The notes beneath the pieces are model-generated. The model was not told where the DNA came from, did not search any database, and saw only the letters and a list, made by a program, of their open reading frames with translations. This document shows positions 19,041 to 27,868 of a stretch of 64,000 nt of DNA, one piece after another. Within the stretch, counting starts at the first letter, position 1, and the number at the start of each line of letters is the position of its first letter. Location of the stretch: the NCBI RefSeq assembly GCF_900105715.1, contig NZ_FNRY01000001.1:2790001-2854000 (forward strand), written 5' to 3'. This stretch comes from Paramicrobacterium humi. GTDB lineage: Bacteria > Actinomycetota > Actinomycetes > Actinomycetales > Microbacteriaceae. The translations under genes and the position numbers were made by a program.

Positions 19041-19592
19041 TCAGAGGACAAGCGCGGGACGGCCCCGCCGCGGTCGGCGACGCGAGAAGCCCGCTGCGGG
19101 GGAGTTCCCGGAGAAGGTCTGCTCGGCGGCATCCAGCCAGGCCACGGCCGCACGCGCCGATTCTGCGACCGCTCGAGCGCTCATCGCGGCCTGCGGACCC
19201 TCACTTTCCCTCGGCGAGCCGGCGCGGCCGAGCCAGAGGCGCCGATAGTCGGCGACGAGCGCGCGCCACGGCGCGCCAGGAACAGAGGAGCACACGAGCA
19301 CCTGGTCGAGCATCTCCGTCCAGTCGAGAGCGTCGATCCCTGACGGCGCGCTCAGCCACGCCTGCGCTTCCTCGCGGCCCCCGTCGGTGAGCGTGTAGAG
19401 CGGCAGATTGTCGTCGGTGACACCGGCGGAGATGATGTGGCCGGCCTTCTGAAGGCGGTCGAGCGTGCCGTACACCTGCCCGACGTTGATTCCGGTGCGA
19501 TGCGGTGCGCGTGCGACAAGCTCGTCGCGAAGCTGCAGGCCGTACGCCGGGCCGAGCGTGAGCAGAGCCAGCAGGCTGTGCTTTACCGTCAT
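19041..19592 (-). CDS. PadR-family transcriptional regulator
   Basis: A 183-residue regulator with the PadR winged helix at residues 1-85 (MTVKHSLLALLTLGPAYGLQLRDELVAR, VYGTLDRLQKAGHI, YTLTDGGREEAQAWL), followed by a Vir-type C-terminal helical part and a basic tail. AAGGAGGGG precedes the ATG, and TATACT at 19626-19621 is a good -10. It lies upstream of the acyltransferase on the same strand with a 68-nt gap, so it may control that gene or itself. The ligand is unknown. Confidence 0.9.
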   Translation of the reverse strand: MTVKHSLLALLTLGPAYGLQLRDELVARAPHRTGINVGQVYGTLDRLQKAGHIISAGVTDDNLPLYTLTDGGREEAQAWLSAPSGIDALDWTEMLDQVLVCSSVPGAPWRALVADYRRLWLGRAGSPRESEGPQAAMSARAVAESARAAVAWLDAAEQTFSGNSPAAGFSRRRPRRGRPALVL

Positions 19593-19687
19593 TCCCCTCC
19601 TTCCGCGTGGCCTGAGACCGAGTATAGGAGCCGCACGGCGAGTTCCGGTGGTGGCCGCGCGGGCCGCGAATCTGCGCCGCGCGCCTG

Positions 19688-19717
19688 TTGTTATGTGCTC
19701 GTGATCTGGGGCATAAT
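19688..19717 (+). promoter_or_regulatory. promoter of the DUF3145 gene
   Basis: TTGTTA (19688-19693) and CATAAT (19712-19717) are 18 bp apart. The start near 19724 would give a ~95-nt leader ending in AAGGAG just before the gene. Confidence 0.5.
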
Positions 19718-19818
19718 GTGTGCAGGACCCCGGTCCCGGACAACTTCATACGCGGTGTTGCCGCTCTCGCATCCATCGGTCGTAGGGGAAGACGTACCAA
19801 TGGAGACAAGGAGAGAAG

Positions 19819-20322
19819 ATGACGACACCAGCTGCACGGGGAGTGATTTACATTCACTCTTCTCCGCGCGCGCTGTGCCCCCACGTCGAGTGGGCGGCGG
19901 GGCGCGCTATCGGTCGCGCCGTCAACTTCGATTGGGCGGACCAGCCGGTTCTGCCCGGCTCACAGCGTGCTGAGTTCTTCTGGGAAGGACGTCAGGGCAT
20001 GGGCGCTGCCATTGCGTCGGCGCTGCGCGGGTGGGAGCACTTGCGGTACGAAGTGACGGAGGATGCGACGCCCGGGTCGGACGGCGGACGCTGGATGCAC
20101 ACGCCCGATCTCGGCGTCTTCTATGCGCAGACGGACTCAGCCGGAAACATGGTGGTCTCCGAGGAGCGCATCCGCTACGCCGTGGAGATCGCTGCCGGCT
20201 CAGCCGCTGACCTCACTGCGGAGCTCGGGCTTGCGCTCGGCCAGGCCTGGGACGACGAACTCGACGTCTTCCGCCACGCGAGCGACCACTCGCCGGTGGT
20301 GTGGCTGCACAAGGTGGGCTGA
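19819..20322 (+). CDS. DUF3145 family protein
   Basis: A 167-residue soluble protein of an actinobacteria-specific family, recognised by the start ARGVIYIHSSPRALCPHVEWAAGRA and the core WADQPVLPGSQRAEFFWEG. No catalytic motif is evident. AAGGAG sits 5-10 nt before the ATG. In Actinobacteria it commonly flanks the fab cluster, as here, where it is convergent with fabF. Function unknown. Confidence 0.88.
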   Translation: MTTPAARGVIYIHSSPRALCPHVEWAAGRAIGRAVNFDWADQPVLPGSQRAEFFWEGRQGMGAAIASALRGWEHLRYEVTEDATPGSDGGRWMHTPDLGVFYAQTDSAGNMVVSEERIRYAVEIAAGSAADLTAELGLALGQAWDDELDVFRHASDHSPVVWLHKVG

Positions 20323-20338
20323 CGCCCTTCTGGAACAG

Positions 20339-20371
20339 GAGAGCCGCGCGGTGAATCACCGCGCGGCTCTC
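20339..20371 (+). terminator. bidirectional terminator between DUF3145 and fabF
   Basis: GAGAGCCGCGCGG (20339-20351) and CCGCGCGGCTCTC (20359-20371) form a perfect 13-bp stem around TGAATCA. It sits between two convergent genes. Confidence 0.85.
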
Positions 20372-20387
20372 TGCTGCTGTGCCGGGA

Positions 20388-21623
20388 TCAGACGCTGCGG
20401 AACGCTGCGACCGCGTTGTGCCCGCCGAACCCGAACGAGTTCGAGACCACGAGTTGCGGGCCGTCACCGAGCGCCTGTGTCTCACCCGAGACCCTCAGCG
20501 GAATCTCCGGGTCCTGGGTAGTGAGGTTGATCGTCGGCGGCGCCTTGCGGTCCTGGATCGCGAGGATCGAGAAGACGGCCTCAAGAGCGCCAGTGCCGCC
20601 GAGCAGGTGCCCGGTCGAAGCCTTCGTGGCGGAGACGGGGATCTGCGTCACACGGTCTCCGAACACCTTCCGCAGCGCGGCGTACTCCGCGATGTCGCCC
20701 ACGGGAGTGCTCGTCGCGTGGGCGTTGATGTGGGTGACATCGTCCGGCGAGGCGCCGGCCTGCGCGAGCGCGAGGGTGACCGCACGGCTCGCGCCGCCGC
20801 CCTCCGGGTCGTTTGCGGTGATGTGATAGGAGTCAGCCGTGACGCCGGAGCCGGCGAGCTCGGCGTAGATGCGAGCACCGCGTGCGAGGGCATGCTCTTC
20901 GGTTTCGAGGACGAGGCTGGCTGCGCCCTCACCCATCACGAAGCCGTCTCGGTCGATGCTGTACGGCCTCGACGCGGTCTCCGGCGAATCGTTCCGCTTG
21001 GACAGGGCCTGCATCGAAGCGAACGACGCGACGGTGATGGGGTGGATGGCGGATTCGGTGCCGCCGGCGATGATCACATCGGCGAGGCCGAGCTGGAGGT
21101 GCTCGTACGCGTTCGCGATCGACTCGGTGCTCGATGCGCACGCGGACGCGACCGTGCGGGCGAACGCGCGAGCGTGGAAGTGCATCGACACGGCCGCGGA
21201 AGCGGCATTCGGCATGAGCATGGGCACGGTCATGGGCATGACTCGTCGGGGACCCTTGGCGCGGAGCGTGTCCCACGCGTCAAGCAGAGTCCAGACTCCG
21301 CCGATGCCCGTCGCGAAGTCCACTCCGAGGCGCTCCGGGTCCACGTCGGGCTCTCCGGCATCCGCCCACGCCTCCATCGCGGAGATGAGGGCGAACTGAG
21401 CCGACGGGTCGAGACGCTTCGCGACGGGACGCTCGAGCACCTCGGACGGGCGCACTTTCGCCTCAGCGGCGAACTTGACAGGCAGCTCAAGCTCTTCGAC
21501 CCACTCGTGCTCAAGCGTGTGCGAGCCTGATTCTCCCGCGAGAAGCGCGTTCCAGCTGTCACGGACATTTCCACCGAGCGGCGATGTTGCGCCCATCCCG
21601 GTGACGACGATCTTCTTGGTCAT
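20388..21623 (-). CDS. fabF: beta-ketoacyl-ACP synthase II
   Basis: A 411-residue thiolase-fold condensing enzyme that elongates acyl-ACP in type II fatty acid synthesis. The catalytic Cys C162 is in TVASACASSTES, and the two His are in NAHATSTPVGD and STGHLLGGTG. The start MTKKIVVTGMGATSPLGG at 21623 is preferred over an ATG 57 nt upstream whose product would begin with residues foreign to the family. It is the last gene of the fabD-fabH-acpP-fabF cluster. Confidence 0.96.
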   Translation of the reverse strand: MTKKIVVTGMGATSPLGGNVRDSWNALLAGESGSHTLEHEWVEELELPVKFAAEAKVRPSEVLERPVAKRLDPSAQFALISAMEAWADAGEPDVDPERLGVDFATGIGGVWTLLDAWDTLRAKGPRRVMPMTVPMLMPNAASAAVSMHFHARAFARTVASACASSTESIANAYEHLQLGLADVIIAGGTESAIHPITVASFASMQALSKRNDSPETASRPYSIDRDGFVMGEGAASLVLETEEHALARGARIYAELAGSGVTADSYHITANDPEGGGASRAVTLALAQAGASPDDVTHINAHATSTPVGDIAEYAALRKVFGDRVTQIPVSATKASTGHLLGGTGALEAVFSILAIQDRKAPPTINLTTQDPEIPLRVSGETQALGDGPQLVVSNSFGFGGHNAVAAFRSV

Positions 21624-21710
21624 TCCTTCGACTCTCTCAAGGTGTCGGGGCATAACTCGACATCCGAGCGGGCGCGCCATGGCGGCGGCCCGCTCCGGAG
21701 GTCGGGCGCG

Positions 21711-21959
21711 TCAGGCCTGGGCTTTGACGATGAAGTCGACGGCGTCGCGAACGGTCTTGAGGTTCTTTACCTCTTCGTCCGGGATCTTCACGTCGAACTT
21801 CTCCTCGGCGTTGACGACGATGGTCATCATCGAGATCGAGTCGATGTCAAGGTCGTCGGTGAACGACTTGTCGAGCTCGACGGTGTCAGCCGCGATGCCG
21901 GTCTCGTCGTTGACGAGCTCGGCCAGGCCAGCGAGGACTTCTTCGTTGGACAGTGCCAT
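21711..21959 (-). CDS. acpP: acyl carrier protein
   Basis: An 82-residue acidic four-helix protein with the phosphopantetheine site Ser41 in DDLDIDSISMM. It carries acyl intermediates between FabD, FabH and FabF. AAGGAG precedes the ATG at normal distance. It sits between fabH (65 nt upstream) and fabF (87 nt downstream), an operon-like order. Confidence 0.97.
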   Translation of the reverse strand: MALSNEEVLAGLAELVNDETGIAADTVELDKSFTDDLDIDSISMMTIVVNAEEKFDVKIPDEEVKNLKTVRDAVDFIVKAQA

Positions 21960-22024
21960 GGTGTTTCTCCTTGAGTGTGGGTTGACCGTTGAACAGTCTA
22001 GAGGGGAGGGCAGCGCCGCCGTGG

Positions 22025-23029
22025 TTAGGGCAGCACGATGATCTGCGCGCCGAACACCAGCCCGGCGCCGAATCCGATCTGCAGCGCGAGCCCGCCCGAC
22101 AGCTCCGGGTGCCCCTGCAGCAGACGGTGAGTCGCGAGCGGAATCGAGGCCGCCGAGGTGTTCCCCGTCGACTCGATGTCGCGCGCGATGAGGACGCTCG
22201 CCGGCAGTTTGAGCTGCTTCGCGAACTCGTCCACGATGCGCATGTTCGCCTGGTGGGGGATGAACGCGGCAAGGTCATCGACGGTGATTCCGGCGTTCTC
22301 GACCGCCGTTCGGGCGACTTTCGCCATCTCCCACACAGCCCAGCGGAAGACCGTCTGGCCCTCCTGACGCAGCGTCGGCCACGGCGATTCGCCGTCACGG
22401 AACTCCGTGAGCGTGTGGTTCATCGACACAGCGTCGGCTTTCGAGCCGTCGGAGCCCCACACGGTGGCGGAGATCCCCGGCGTGTCGCTCGGGCCGATCA
22501 CGGCGGCGCCGGCGCCGTCGCCGAGAAGGAAGGAGATCGAGCGGTCGGTCGGGTCGACGATGTCGGACAGCTTCTCGGCGCCGATCACGAGGGCATAGTG
22601 CGCTGCGCCAGCCCGGATGAGCGCGTCCGCTTGCGCCACCGCGTAGGTGTAGCCCGCGCACGCCGCGTTCACGTCGTACGCGGCCGCGGGGTTCGCGCCG
22701 ACGCGGTGGGCGACGACGGCCGCCATCGACGGCGTCTGCCGCACATTGCTGATGGTGGCGATGATCACGAGGTCGATCTGGGCCGGATCCACGCCGGAGA
22801 CGGTGATCGCCTCTTTGGCGGCATCCGTCGCCATGTCGATGGCCTGAACGCCCTTCGACGCTCGCGTGCGGGAGACGATGCCGGTGCGCTGCTGGATCCA
22901 CTCGTCGGAGGAGTTGATCGGTCCAACGAGGTCATCGTTCGGCACGGAGAGGTCGCCGCGCGACGCGCCGAACCCGAGGAACCGCGTGTAGGAGGGGCCC
23001 GTGGACTGGGTGAGCGTGGGTGTTGTCAT
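22025..23029 (-). CDS. fabH: beta-ketoacyl-ACP synthase III
   Basis: A 334-residue initiating condensing enzyme that joins an acyl-CoA primer to malonyl-ACP. The triad is visible: C124 in VNAACAGYTYAVA, His in AAFIPHQANMRIV and Asn in ESTGNTSAAS. In Actinobacteria FabH favours branched primers, fitting branched membrane lipids; that preference is family knowledge. It lies 13 nt after fabD. Confidence 0.96.
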   Translation of the reverse strand: MTTPTLTQSTGPSYTRFLGFGASRGDLSVPNDDLVGPINSSDEWIQQRTGIVSRTRASKGVQAIDMATDAAKEAITVSGVDPAQIDLVIIATISNVRQTPSMAAVVAHRVGANPAAAYDVNAACAGYTYAVAQADALIRAGAAHYALVIGAEKLSDIVDPTDRSISFLLGDGAGAAVIGPSDTPGISATVWGSDGSKADAVSMNHTLTEFRDGESPWPTLRQEGQTVFRWAVWEMAKVARTAVENAGITVDDLAAFIPHQANMRIVDEFAKQLKLPASVLIARDIESTGNTSAASIPLATHRLLQGHPELSGGLALQIGFGAGLVFGAQIIVLP

Positions 23030-23042
23030 GATTCCTTCGGGT

Positions 23043-23963
23043 TCAGGCTGCCGCGTCGATCATCTGCAGGGCTGCGGGAATGTCGTCGGGCGTGTTGACG
23101 GCGACCGTTGGCACTCCCTTGAGTCCGCGACGGGCGAGGCCGATGAGCGCGCCAGCGGGAGCGAGCTCGATGAGTCCCGTGACGCCGTTCTCGGCGAATG
23201 ATTGCATGCAAAGGTCCCAGCGCACGGGCGACGCCACCTGCTTCACGAGAAGATCGCGGAATCGCTCGCCGTCACTGACGACGGTGCCGTCGCTGTTCGT
23301 CCAGATGCGCAGCTTCGGGTCGCTCGCGGTGAACAAGGAGGCGGCAGCGGCGAGGAACTCCCGCGCGGGCTCCATGTACCGGGTGTGGAACGCACCCGCG
23401 ACCTTGAGCGGCATCACGCGCGCCTTCGCGGGCGGCTCGTCCGCGAGCCGAGCGAGCGCGTGGAGGTCGCCGGCGACCACGATCTGCCCGCCGCCGTTGT
23501 AGTTGGCGGGCTGGAGACCGAGCGACTCGGCGGCCGCGATGACCTCGTCGGGCTCGCCACCGAGAACGGCGCTCATTCCTGTCGGAGTGCTATTCGCCGC
23601 TTCCGCCATCGCGACCGCGCGCTGGCTGACGAAGTCCATCGCGTCGCCGACGTCGAGGATGCCGGCACCTGCGGCGGCCGTGATCTCGCCGACCGAGTGG
23701 CCTGCGATCCCGCCGACGCGGTCGAGGGCGCCGTGCTTGTCGAGCGCGCGGAGCGCGAGAAGTCCGGCGGCGACGATGAGCGGCTGCGCGATCGCGGTGT
23801 CCTTGATCGTCTCCGCGTCCGACGTCGTGCCGTGCGCGGCCAGATCGAGCCCGGCGGCATCGGAGTAGTCGGCGAGGAGCGCCTTGTTCTCATCGGAATC
23901 CAGCCACGGTGCGAGGAACCCGGGTTTCTGAGACCCCTGGCCGGGGCAGACGATGACTATCAC
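23043..23963 (-). CDS. fabD: malonyl-CoA:ACP transacylase
   Basis: A 306-residue acyltransferase loading malonyl groups on AcpP. The oxyanion motif CPGQGSQKPG starts the protein, and the nucleophile S90 is in AGHSVGEITAAAGAG. The GTG at 23963 lacks a clear ribosome site; CAGACT six nt upstream would fit leaderless expression. The 87-nt gap to the regulator upstream contains two similar AACAnACnA-type stretches that may be regulator sites. Confidence 0.95.
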   Translation of the reverse strand: MIVIVCPGQGSQKPGFLAPWLDSDENKALLADYSDAAGLDLAAHGTTSDAETIKDTAIAQPLIVAAGLLALRALDKHGALDRVGGIAGHSVGEITAAAGAGILDVGDAMDFVSQRAVAMAEAANSTPTGMSAVLGGEPDEVIAAAESLGLQPANYNGGGQIVVAGDLHALARLADEPPAKARVMPLKVAGAFHTRYMEPAREFLAAAASLFTASDPKLRIWTNSDGTVVSDGERFRDLLVKQVASPVRWDLCMQSFAENGVTGLIELAPAGALIGLARRGLKGVPTVAVNTPDDIPAALQMIDAAA

Positions 23964-23987
23964 CGTTCTAGTCTGCCTGCTCGGACC

Positions 23988-24037
23988 GTTCGTTGTCTGT
24001 TCAACGGCGACGAATAATCGCCAGATCGTTTGTTCGA
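23988..24037 (-). promoter_or_regulatory. direct-repeat region before fabD, candidate FasR operator
   Basis: On the minus strand TCGAACAAACGA (24037-24026) is followed by TTGAACAGACAACGA (24004-23990), two related stretches about 22 nt apart just upstream of fabD. FasR-type activators bind fabD promoters in Streptomyces; assigning the role here is inference. Confidence 0.3.
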
Positions 24038-24050
24038 GCCGCTCAAATCG

Positions 24051-25337
24051 TCACGGTGCGACGCGTCGCTTACGCGGCGGCTCGTGCTCCGCGATCGATC
24101 CGAGAATGAGAGCCGACTGCAGAATCAGTGCCTCACGCGCCCCCGTAGCGTCCCAGCCGATCACCTCGGAGACGCGCTTCAGCCGGTACCGCACGGTGTT
24201 CGGGTGAACGAACAGCTCCCGTGCCGTGGCCTCGAGGGAGCGGCCGTTGTCGAGATAGCACCACAAAGTCGTCGCGAGCTCCGTCGAATGGTCCTTCAAC
24301 GGTCGGTAGACGCGCTCGATGAGCGTGCGCCGGGCCAGCGGGTCGCCCGCGAGGGCGCGCTCGGGCAGCAGGTCGTCGGCGAGCACGGGTCGCGGAGCAT
24401 GACGCCAGGAGCGTGCCACCGCGAATCCGGCGAGGGCCGCTCGAGCGCTCTGGGAGGCGTCCACGAGAGTGGGAACGGCGTGACCGAGCACGAGGTGGCC
24501 GTCGCCGAAGCTCGGCTCGAGCTGGCTCGCGATCTCGAGGAATGACAGCGCCGGGGCGGTGCCGACGGCATCGTCGCCGTCGCCGTTCGGGCTCTCGGAT
24601 CGACCGATGACGAGAACGAGGCGGTTGCCCTGCACGCCGATGAGCACGTCGGCCTGCATGTGCCGTGCCGCGCGTCGCACGTGGTCGACGTCGAGCTGAG
24701 CCGGGGTCGTGCCGACGAGCACGGCGACCTCGCCATGACCGTGCCAGCCGAGTGCCGCGATGCGGCTCGGCAGCTCATCGTCCGTCTCGCCCGTGAGGAT
24801 CGAGTCGACGACAAGCGCCTCAAGACGCGCATCCCAGAGCCCGCGCGCCTCAGCGGCGCGCGCGTACACGTCTGCTGCGGCGAAGGCGATCTCGCGAGAG
24901 TACAGCAGGATGGCCTCGCGCAAATGGTTGTCACGGCCGGCGACCCGTTCTTCGACGACCTCGACCGTCACGCGAATGAGCTGGAGCGTCTGCTGCAGAC
25001 TCACCGAGCGCAGCAGCTCCCGGGGTGCGGCGCCGAAGACGTCTGCGGCGATCCACGGCGTGGATCGGGGATCGTCGAACCACGAGATGAACGATGAGAT
25101 GCCGGCCTGGGCGACGAGGCCGACCGCGCTCCGGCGGCCCGGCGGCATGTCGGCATACCAGGGCAGCGTGTCCTCGAGCCGTTTGATCGTCACGGTGGCG
25201 AGTTCGCCGGAAATCCGGCGCAGCCAGGCGAGCGTCTCCTGCTTGCTGTTCTTTGCCGCGCTCAGGGTCGGTCCTCGCTCTCGCTCCGGGTGGGCTGCCC
25301 GCCGAGGGTGACGCGGGCAAGGGATTAGCCTAGTCAT
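24051..25337 (-). CDS. fasR: PucR/CdaR-family regulator of fatty acid synthesis, FasR-like
   Basis: A 404-428-residue regulator. The C-terminal PucR helix-turn-helix is clear (YLDNGRSLEATARELFVHPNTVRYRLKRVSEVIGWD), preceded by a GGDEF-like/CdaR middle region and an N-terminal part with ETLAWLRRISGELATVTIKRLEDTLPWYADMPPGRRSAVGLVAQAGISSF, strongly like the Streptomyces FasR that activates fabDHPF. Position directly before fabD agrees. The start is uncertain. The ATG at 25337 adds ~24 residues rich in Pro, Arg and His that look untranslated, and homologs would begin near a CTG at 25265 (LSAAKNSKQ). Confidence 0.9.
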   Translation of the reverse strand: MTRLIPCPRHPRRAAHPERERGPTLSAAKNSKQETLAWLRRISGELATVTIKRLEDTLPWYADMPPGRRSAVGLVAQAGISSFISWFDDPRSTPWIAADVFGAAPRELLRSVSLQQTLQLIRVTVEVVEERVAGRDNHLREAILLYSREIAFAAADVYARAAEARGLWDARLEALVVDSILTGETDDELPSRIAALGWHGHGEVAVLVGTTPAQLDVDHVRRAARHMQADVLIGVQGNRLVLVIGRSESPNGDGDDAVGTAPALSFLEIASQLEPSFGDGHLVLGHAVPTLVDASQSARAALAGFAVARSWRHAPRPVLADDLLPERALAGDPLARRTLIERVYRPLKDHSTELATTLWCYLDNGRSLEATARELFVHPNTVRYRLKRVSEVIGWDATGAREALILQSALILGSIAEHEPPRKRRVAP

Positions 25338-25390
25338 ACAACATACGGCATCGAGAGTGCACGATGTCACACAAGTGCGGGGGAGCGGTC

Positions 25391-25858
25391 ATGATCCAGC
25401 CAGGAGAGCGGGCGCCGGACTTCACGCTCGTCGACCAGCACGGTCGCGAGGTCGCCTCCGCGCGCCTGCGCGGCAGTCGCGTCGCCCTCGTGTTCTTTCC
25501 GCTCGCGTTCTCGGGCGTCTGCGGCGACGAGCTCGCCGAACTCGCCGCCAACACGGCCATGTTCGACGAGGCGCAGACGCAGCTCGTCGGCGTGACCGTC
25601 GACTCGGTTTTCGCCCTCCGGGCATGGTCGGATGCCGCAGGGGCGACGTTCCCGCTCGCCTCCGACTTCTGGCCGCACGGTCACGTTGCCCGCCGCTTCG
25701 GCGCTTTCGACGAGCGAACAGGACGCGCGGATCGCGCCACGATCATGATCGATGAGGGCGGCATCGTGCGCGCGTCCTTCCGGGCGCCCCCGCACCGTCC
25801 GCGATCGCTCGCGCAGTACACCGAGGCGCTCGCAGCCCTCCCGCATGCGGCATCCTGA
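25391..25858 (+). CDS. AhpE-type one-Cys peroxiredoxin
   Basis: A 155-residue thioredoxin-fold peroxidase. The peroxidatic C44 is in FFPLAFSGVCGDEL, the form typical of AhpE/Bcp-like actinobacterial enzymes, and it is the only Cys from this start, so the resolving thiol must come from another molecule. ATG 25391 follows GGGGGAG at 25379-25385. An ATG at 25364 would add nine residues and overlaps the promoter region of the divergent FasR-like gene. Confidence 0.92.
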   Translation: MIQPGERAPDFTLVDQHGREVASARLRGSRVALVFFPLAFSGVCGDELAELAANTAMFDEAQTQLVGVTVDSVFALRAWSDAAGATFPLASDFWPHGHVARRFGAFDERTGRADRATIMIDEGGIVRASFRAPPHRPRSLAQYTEALAALPHAAS

Positions 25859-25907
25859 CCATCGGCGGCCGCTGTCACCGCTATCATTGACACGTCGCGT
25901 GCGACAG

Positions 25908-25980
25908 GGGCCTTTAGCTCAGTTGGTAGAGCGCCACGTTTACACCGTGGATGTCGTCGGTTCGAGCCCGGCAGGGCCCA
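25908..25980 (+). tRNA. tRNA-Val (TAC anticodon)
   Basis: A 73-nt cloverleaf: acceptor GGGCCTT/AGGGCCC (one T-G pair), D-arm GCTC/GAGC, anticodon stem CCACG/CGTGG with loop TTTACAC (TAC at 25941-25943), T-arm with GGTTCGAGCC, discriminator A. CCA is not encoded. TATCAT at 25882-25887 may be its -10. Confidence 0.96.
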
Positions 25981-26058
25981 CTTCAGGCGCATGCGGCGAA
26001 TCCGAGCAGTGCACGATCGCGACGTTCGCCGGCCCCACAGCCGGATACGATGATCAGG

Positions 26059-26787
26059 ATGGGGCGACAACGGGCTTCGAGAGACATTGCTCTCCGCTAT
26101 GACGACGGCTTCCGGGGCGGCATCGCGATAGCGGCGGGACTGCCCGTCATCCTCATTCCCTTCGTCGCGGTCACGCTTCAAGCGGTCGACTTCAATCCTG
26201 TTCTCATCGTCGCCGGAACGTGCGCAGCGCTCTCGTGCTCCTTTCTCGTCTACGTGGTCTGGACGCACGTGGTCTTCACAAGCGACGACACGGGAGCGCT
26301 CGCGCACGTGGGAGCCGTGCAGTTTCACCGCCGGGCGAGCACCTTAACGCGTCTTCTCGGCTTCGGCAGCGCCGAGAGCTGGGCGATATCGGCCGCGGGC
26401 GCAGCGCTTGCCGTGGCTCTCGCCGCCGCCGTGTTCGGCGCTCGAGAAGGCGGCGTGCTGCTCGCCCTTCTTGTTCTGCTCACGGGAGCGGCCGCGTGGG
26501 CGAGCGTCGCGTACGCCTTCGCTCTTCGCTACTTCCGGCAGCACATGGCGGGTGAGCGGTTCCGGTTCGACATCGAGGAAGCACCGCGCTTCACGGACTT
26601 CCTCTCGCTGGCGATAATGATCTCCGCGGCCGGCACGATCTCGCCAGCCGCTCCTCGGAGCCGGGCGGGGCTCAGCACCGTGCGCACGCACACGGTGATC
26701 GCCTTCGTCTTCAACGCGCTCGTCGTCGCGATGACCGTCTCGCTCATCGTAGGGCTCATCTCCACGAACGCGGGGGCCGCGCTCTGA
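26059..26787 (+). CDS. DUF1345 family membrane protein
   Basis: A 242-residue protein with about six transmembrane helices (GGIAIAAGLPVILIPFVAVTL, SWAISAAGAALAVALAAAVF, TVIAFVFNALVVAMTVSLIVGLI and others). The patterns WTHVVFTSDDTGA, AYAFALRYFRQH, RFTDFLSLAIMI and the C-terminal T.VRTHTVIAFVFNALVVA match DUF1345. TACGAT at 26046-26051 ends 7 nt before ATG 26059, which I chose over an ATG at 26050 that overlaps it. Function unknown. Confidence 0.78.
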   Translation: MGRQRASRDIALRYDDGFRGGIAIAAGLPVILIPFVAVTLQAVDFNPVLIVAGTCAALSCSFLVYVVWTHVVFTSDDTGALAHVGAVQFHRRASTLTRLLGFGSAESWAISAAGAALAVALAAAVFGAREGGVLLALLVLLTGAAAWASVAYAFALRYFRQHMAGERFRFDIEEAPRFTDFLSLAIMISAAGTISPAAPRSRAGLSTVRTHTVIAFVFNALVVAMTVSLIVGLISTNAGAAL

Positions 26788-26846
26788 GCGGAGCGACGAT
26801 CTACCATGGGAGCAACACCCCGCTCAACGTCAGACGGGAGCCGCCA

Positions 26847-27353
26847 ATGGTCCAGGTGCGCGTGCTCGGAGTCGCCCTCGACGCTGCCCAGCAGCACATC
26901 GTGCTGCTGAAGCCGATCTTCGACGGCGTCGCGCAGGACCGGGTGCTGCCCATCTGGATCGGCAGTCAGGAGGCCACCTCGATCCTCATCGCGCTCTCGA
27001 ACGGGCACGTACCCCGTCCGCTCACCCACGACCTCATGAAGACGGTCATCGAGCGTCTTGACGCGAGCGTCGAACGCGTCGAGGTCACTCGCATCGTCGA
27101 GGGGACCTTCTACGCCGAGATCACTCTCGCGGGAGCGCTGGAGAGCGCGGTCGTGGATGCGCGACCCTCGGATGCCATCGCTCTCGCCGTGCGCACTGAC
27201 GCGCCGCTCTTCGTCGCCGAGAGCGTGCTCGAGGAGGCGGGGATTCCCGCCTCGCTCGTCGACGCGGGAGACGACGAGGCCGAGGACGAGCGGAAGCTCG
27301 ACGAGTTCAAGTCGTTCCTCAAGGACGTCAATCCCGAGGACTTCCAAGGGTGA
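26847..27353 (+). CDS. bifunctional nuclease domain protein (DUF151)
   Basis: A 168-residue BFN-domain protein, recognised by VRVLGVALDAAQQHIVLLK, LPIWIGSQEATSILIAL, RPLTHDLMKTVIERL and DARPSDAIALAVRTDAPLFVAESVLEEAG. Plant and bacterial relatives cleave DNA and RNA, though cellular roles are poorly defined. The tail is acidic. TACCAT at 26802-26807 is a possible -10, and the HIT gene begins 4 nt inside its stop. Confidence 0.9.
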   Translation: MVQVRVLGVALDAAQQHIVLLKPIFDGVAQDRVLPIWIGSQEATSILIALSNGHVPRPLTHDLMKTVIERLDASVERVEVTRIVEGTFYAEITLAGALESAVVDARPSDAIALAVRTDAPLFVAESVLEEAGIPASLVDAGDDEAEDERKLDEFKSFLKDVNPEDFQG

Positions 27354-27859
27354 CGCCGCGCCGACTCGACCCTGATGCGAACAGTGCCTCGGACGGCGTC
27401 GGCCGGGAAGCCCGTTCGGACTGCGCGTTCTGCCGCATCGTTGCGGAGGAAGAGTCGGCCGAGATCGTTCTCGCGAATGAGGCGGTCGTCGGCTTCCTCG
27501 ACCGCCGCCCGGTGTTCAAGGGGCACGTGCTTCTCGTGCCGCGCGAGCACGTGGAGACCCTGCCCGAACTGCCGGACCGGCTCATCGATCCGCTGTTCGG
27601 CGCCGCGCGTCTCCTGGCGGCTGCACTGCCGGCGGCCTATCAGGCGCAAGGAACCTTCGTCGCGATGAACAACGTCGTGAGCCAGTCCGTCAAGCACCTG
27701 CACATCCACGTGGTGCCCCGAACGAAGGGTGACGGTTTACGCGGCTTCTTCTGGCCGCGGACGACGTATGCGCCGGGGGAGATGCGCGAGTACGCCGACC
27801 GGCTCCGCAGCCTGCTCGCCGACGAGAGCGCCGGGCGCGACGACGCACCCGTCGCGTAG
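27350..27859 (+). CDS. HIT family hydrolase
   Basis: A 169-residue nucleotide-binding hydrolase. The HIT triad HLHIHVVPR and the upstream SDCAFCRIVAEEESAEIVL metal-binding-like start are typical of Hit/HinT proteins that cleave AMP-linked substrates. The GTG start overlaps the DUF151 stop, so the two are coupled. The C-terminus past RRGFFWPRT-like strands (GFFWPRTTYAPGEM) fits the actinobacterial subgroup. Confidence 0.92.
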   Translation: MTPRRLDPDANSASDGVGREARSDCAFCRIVAEEESAEIVLANEAVVGFLDRRPVFKGHVLLVPREHVETLPELPDRLIDPLFGAARLLAAALPAAYQAQGTFVAMNNVVSQSVKHLHIHVVPRTKGDGLRGFFWPRTTYAPGEMREYADRLRSLLADESAGRDDAPVA

Positions 27860-27868
27860 GCTGTCAGC

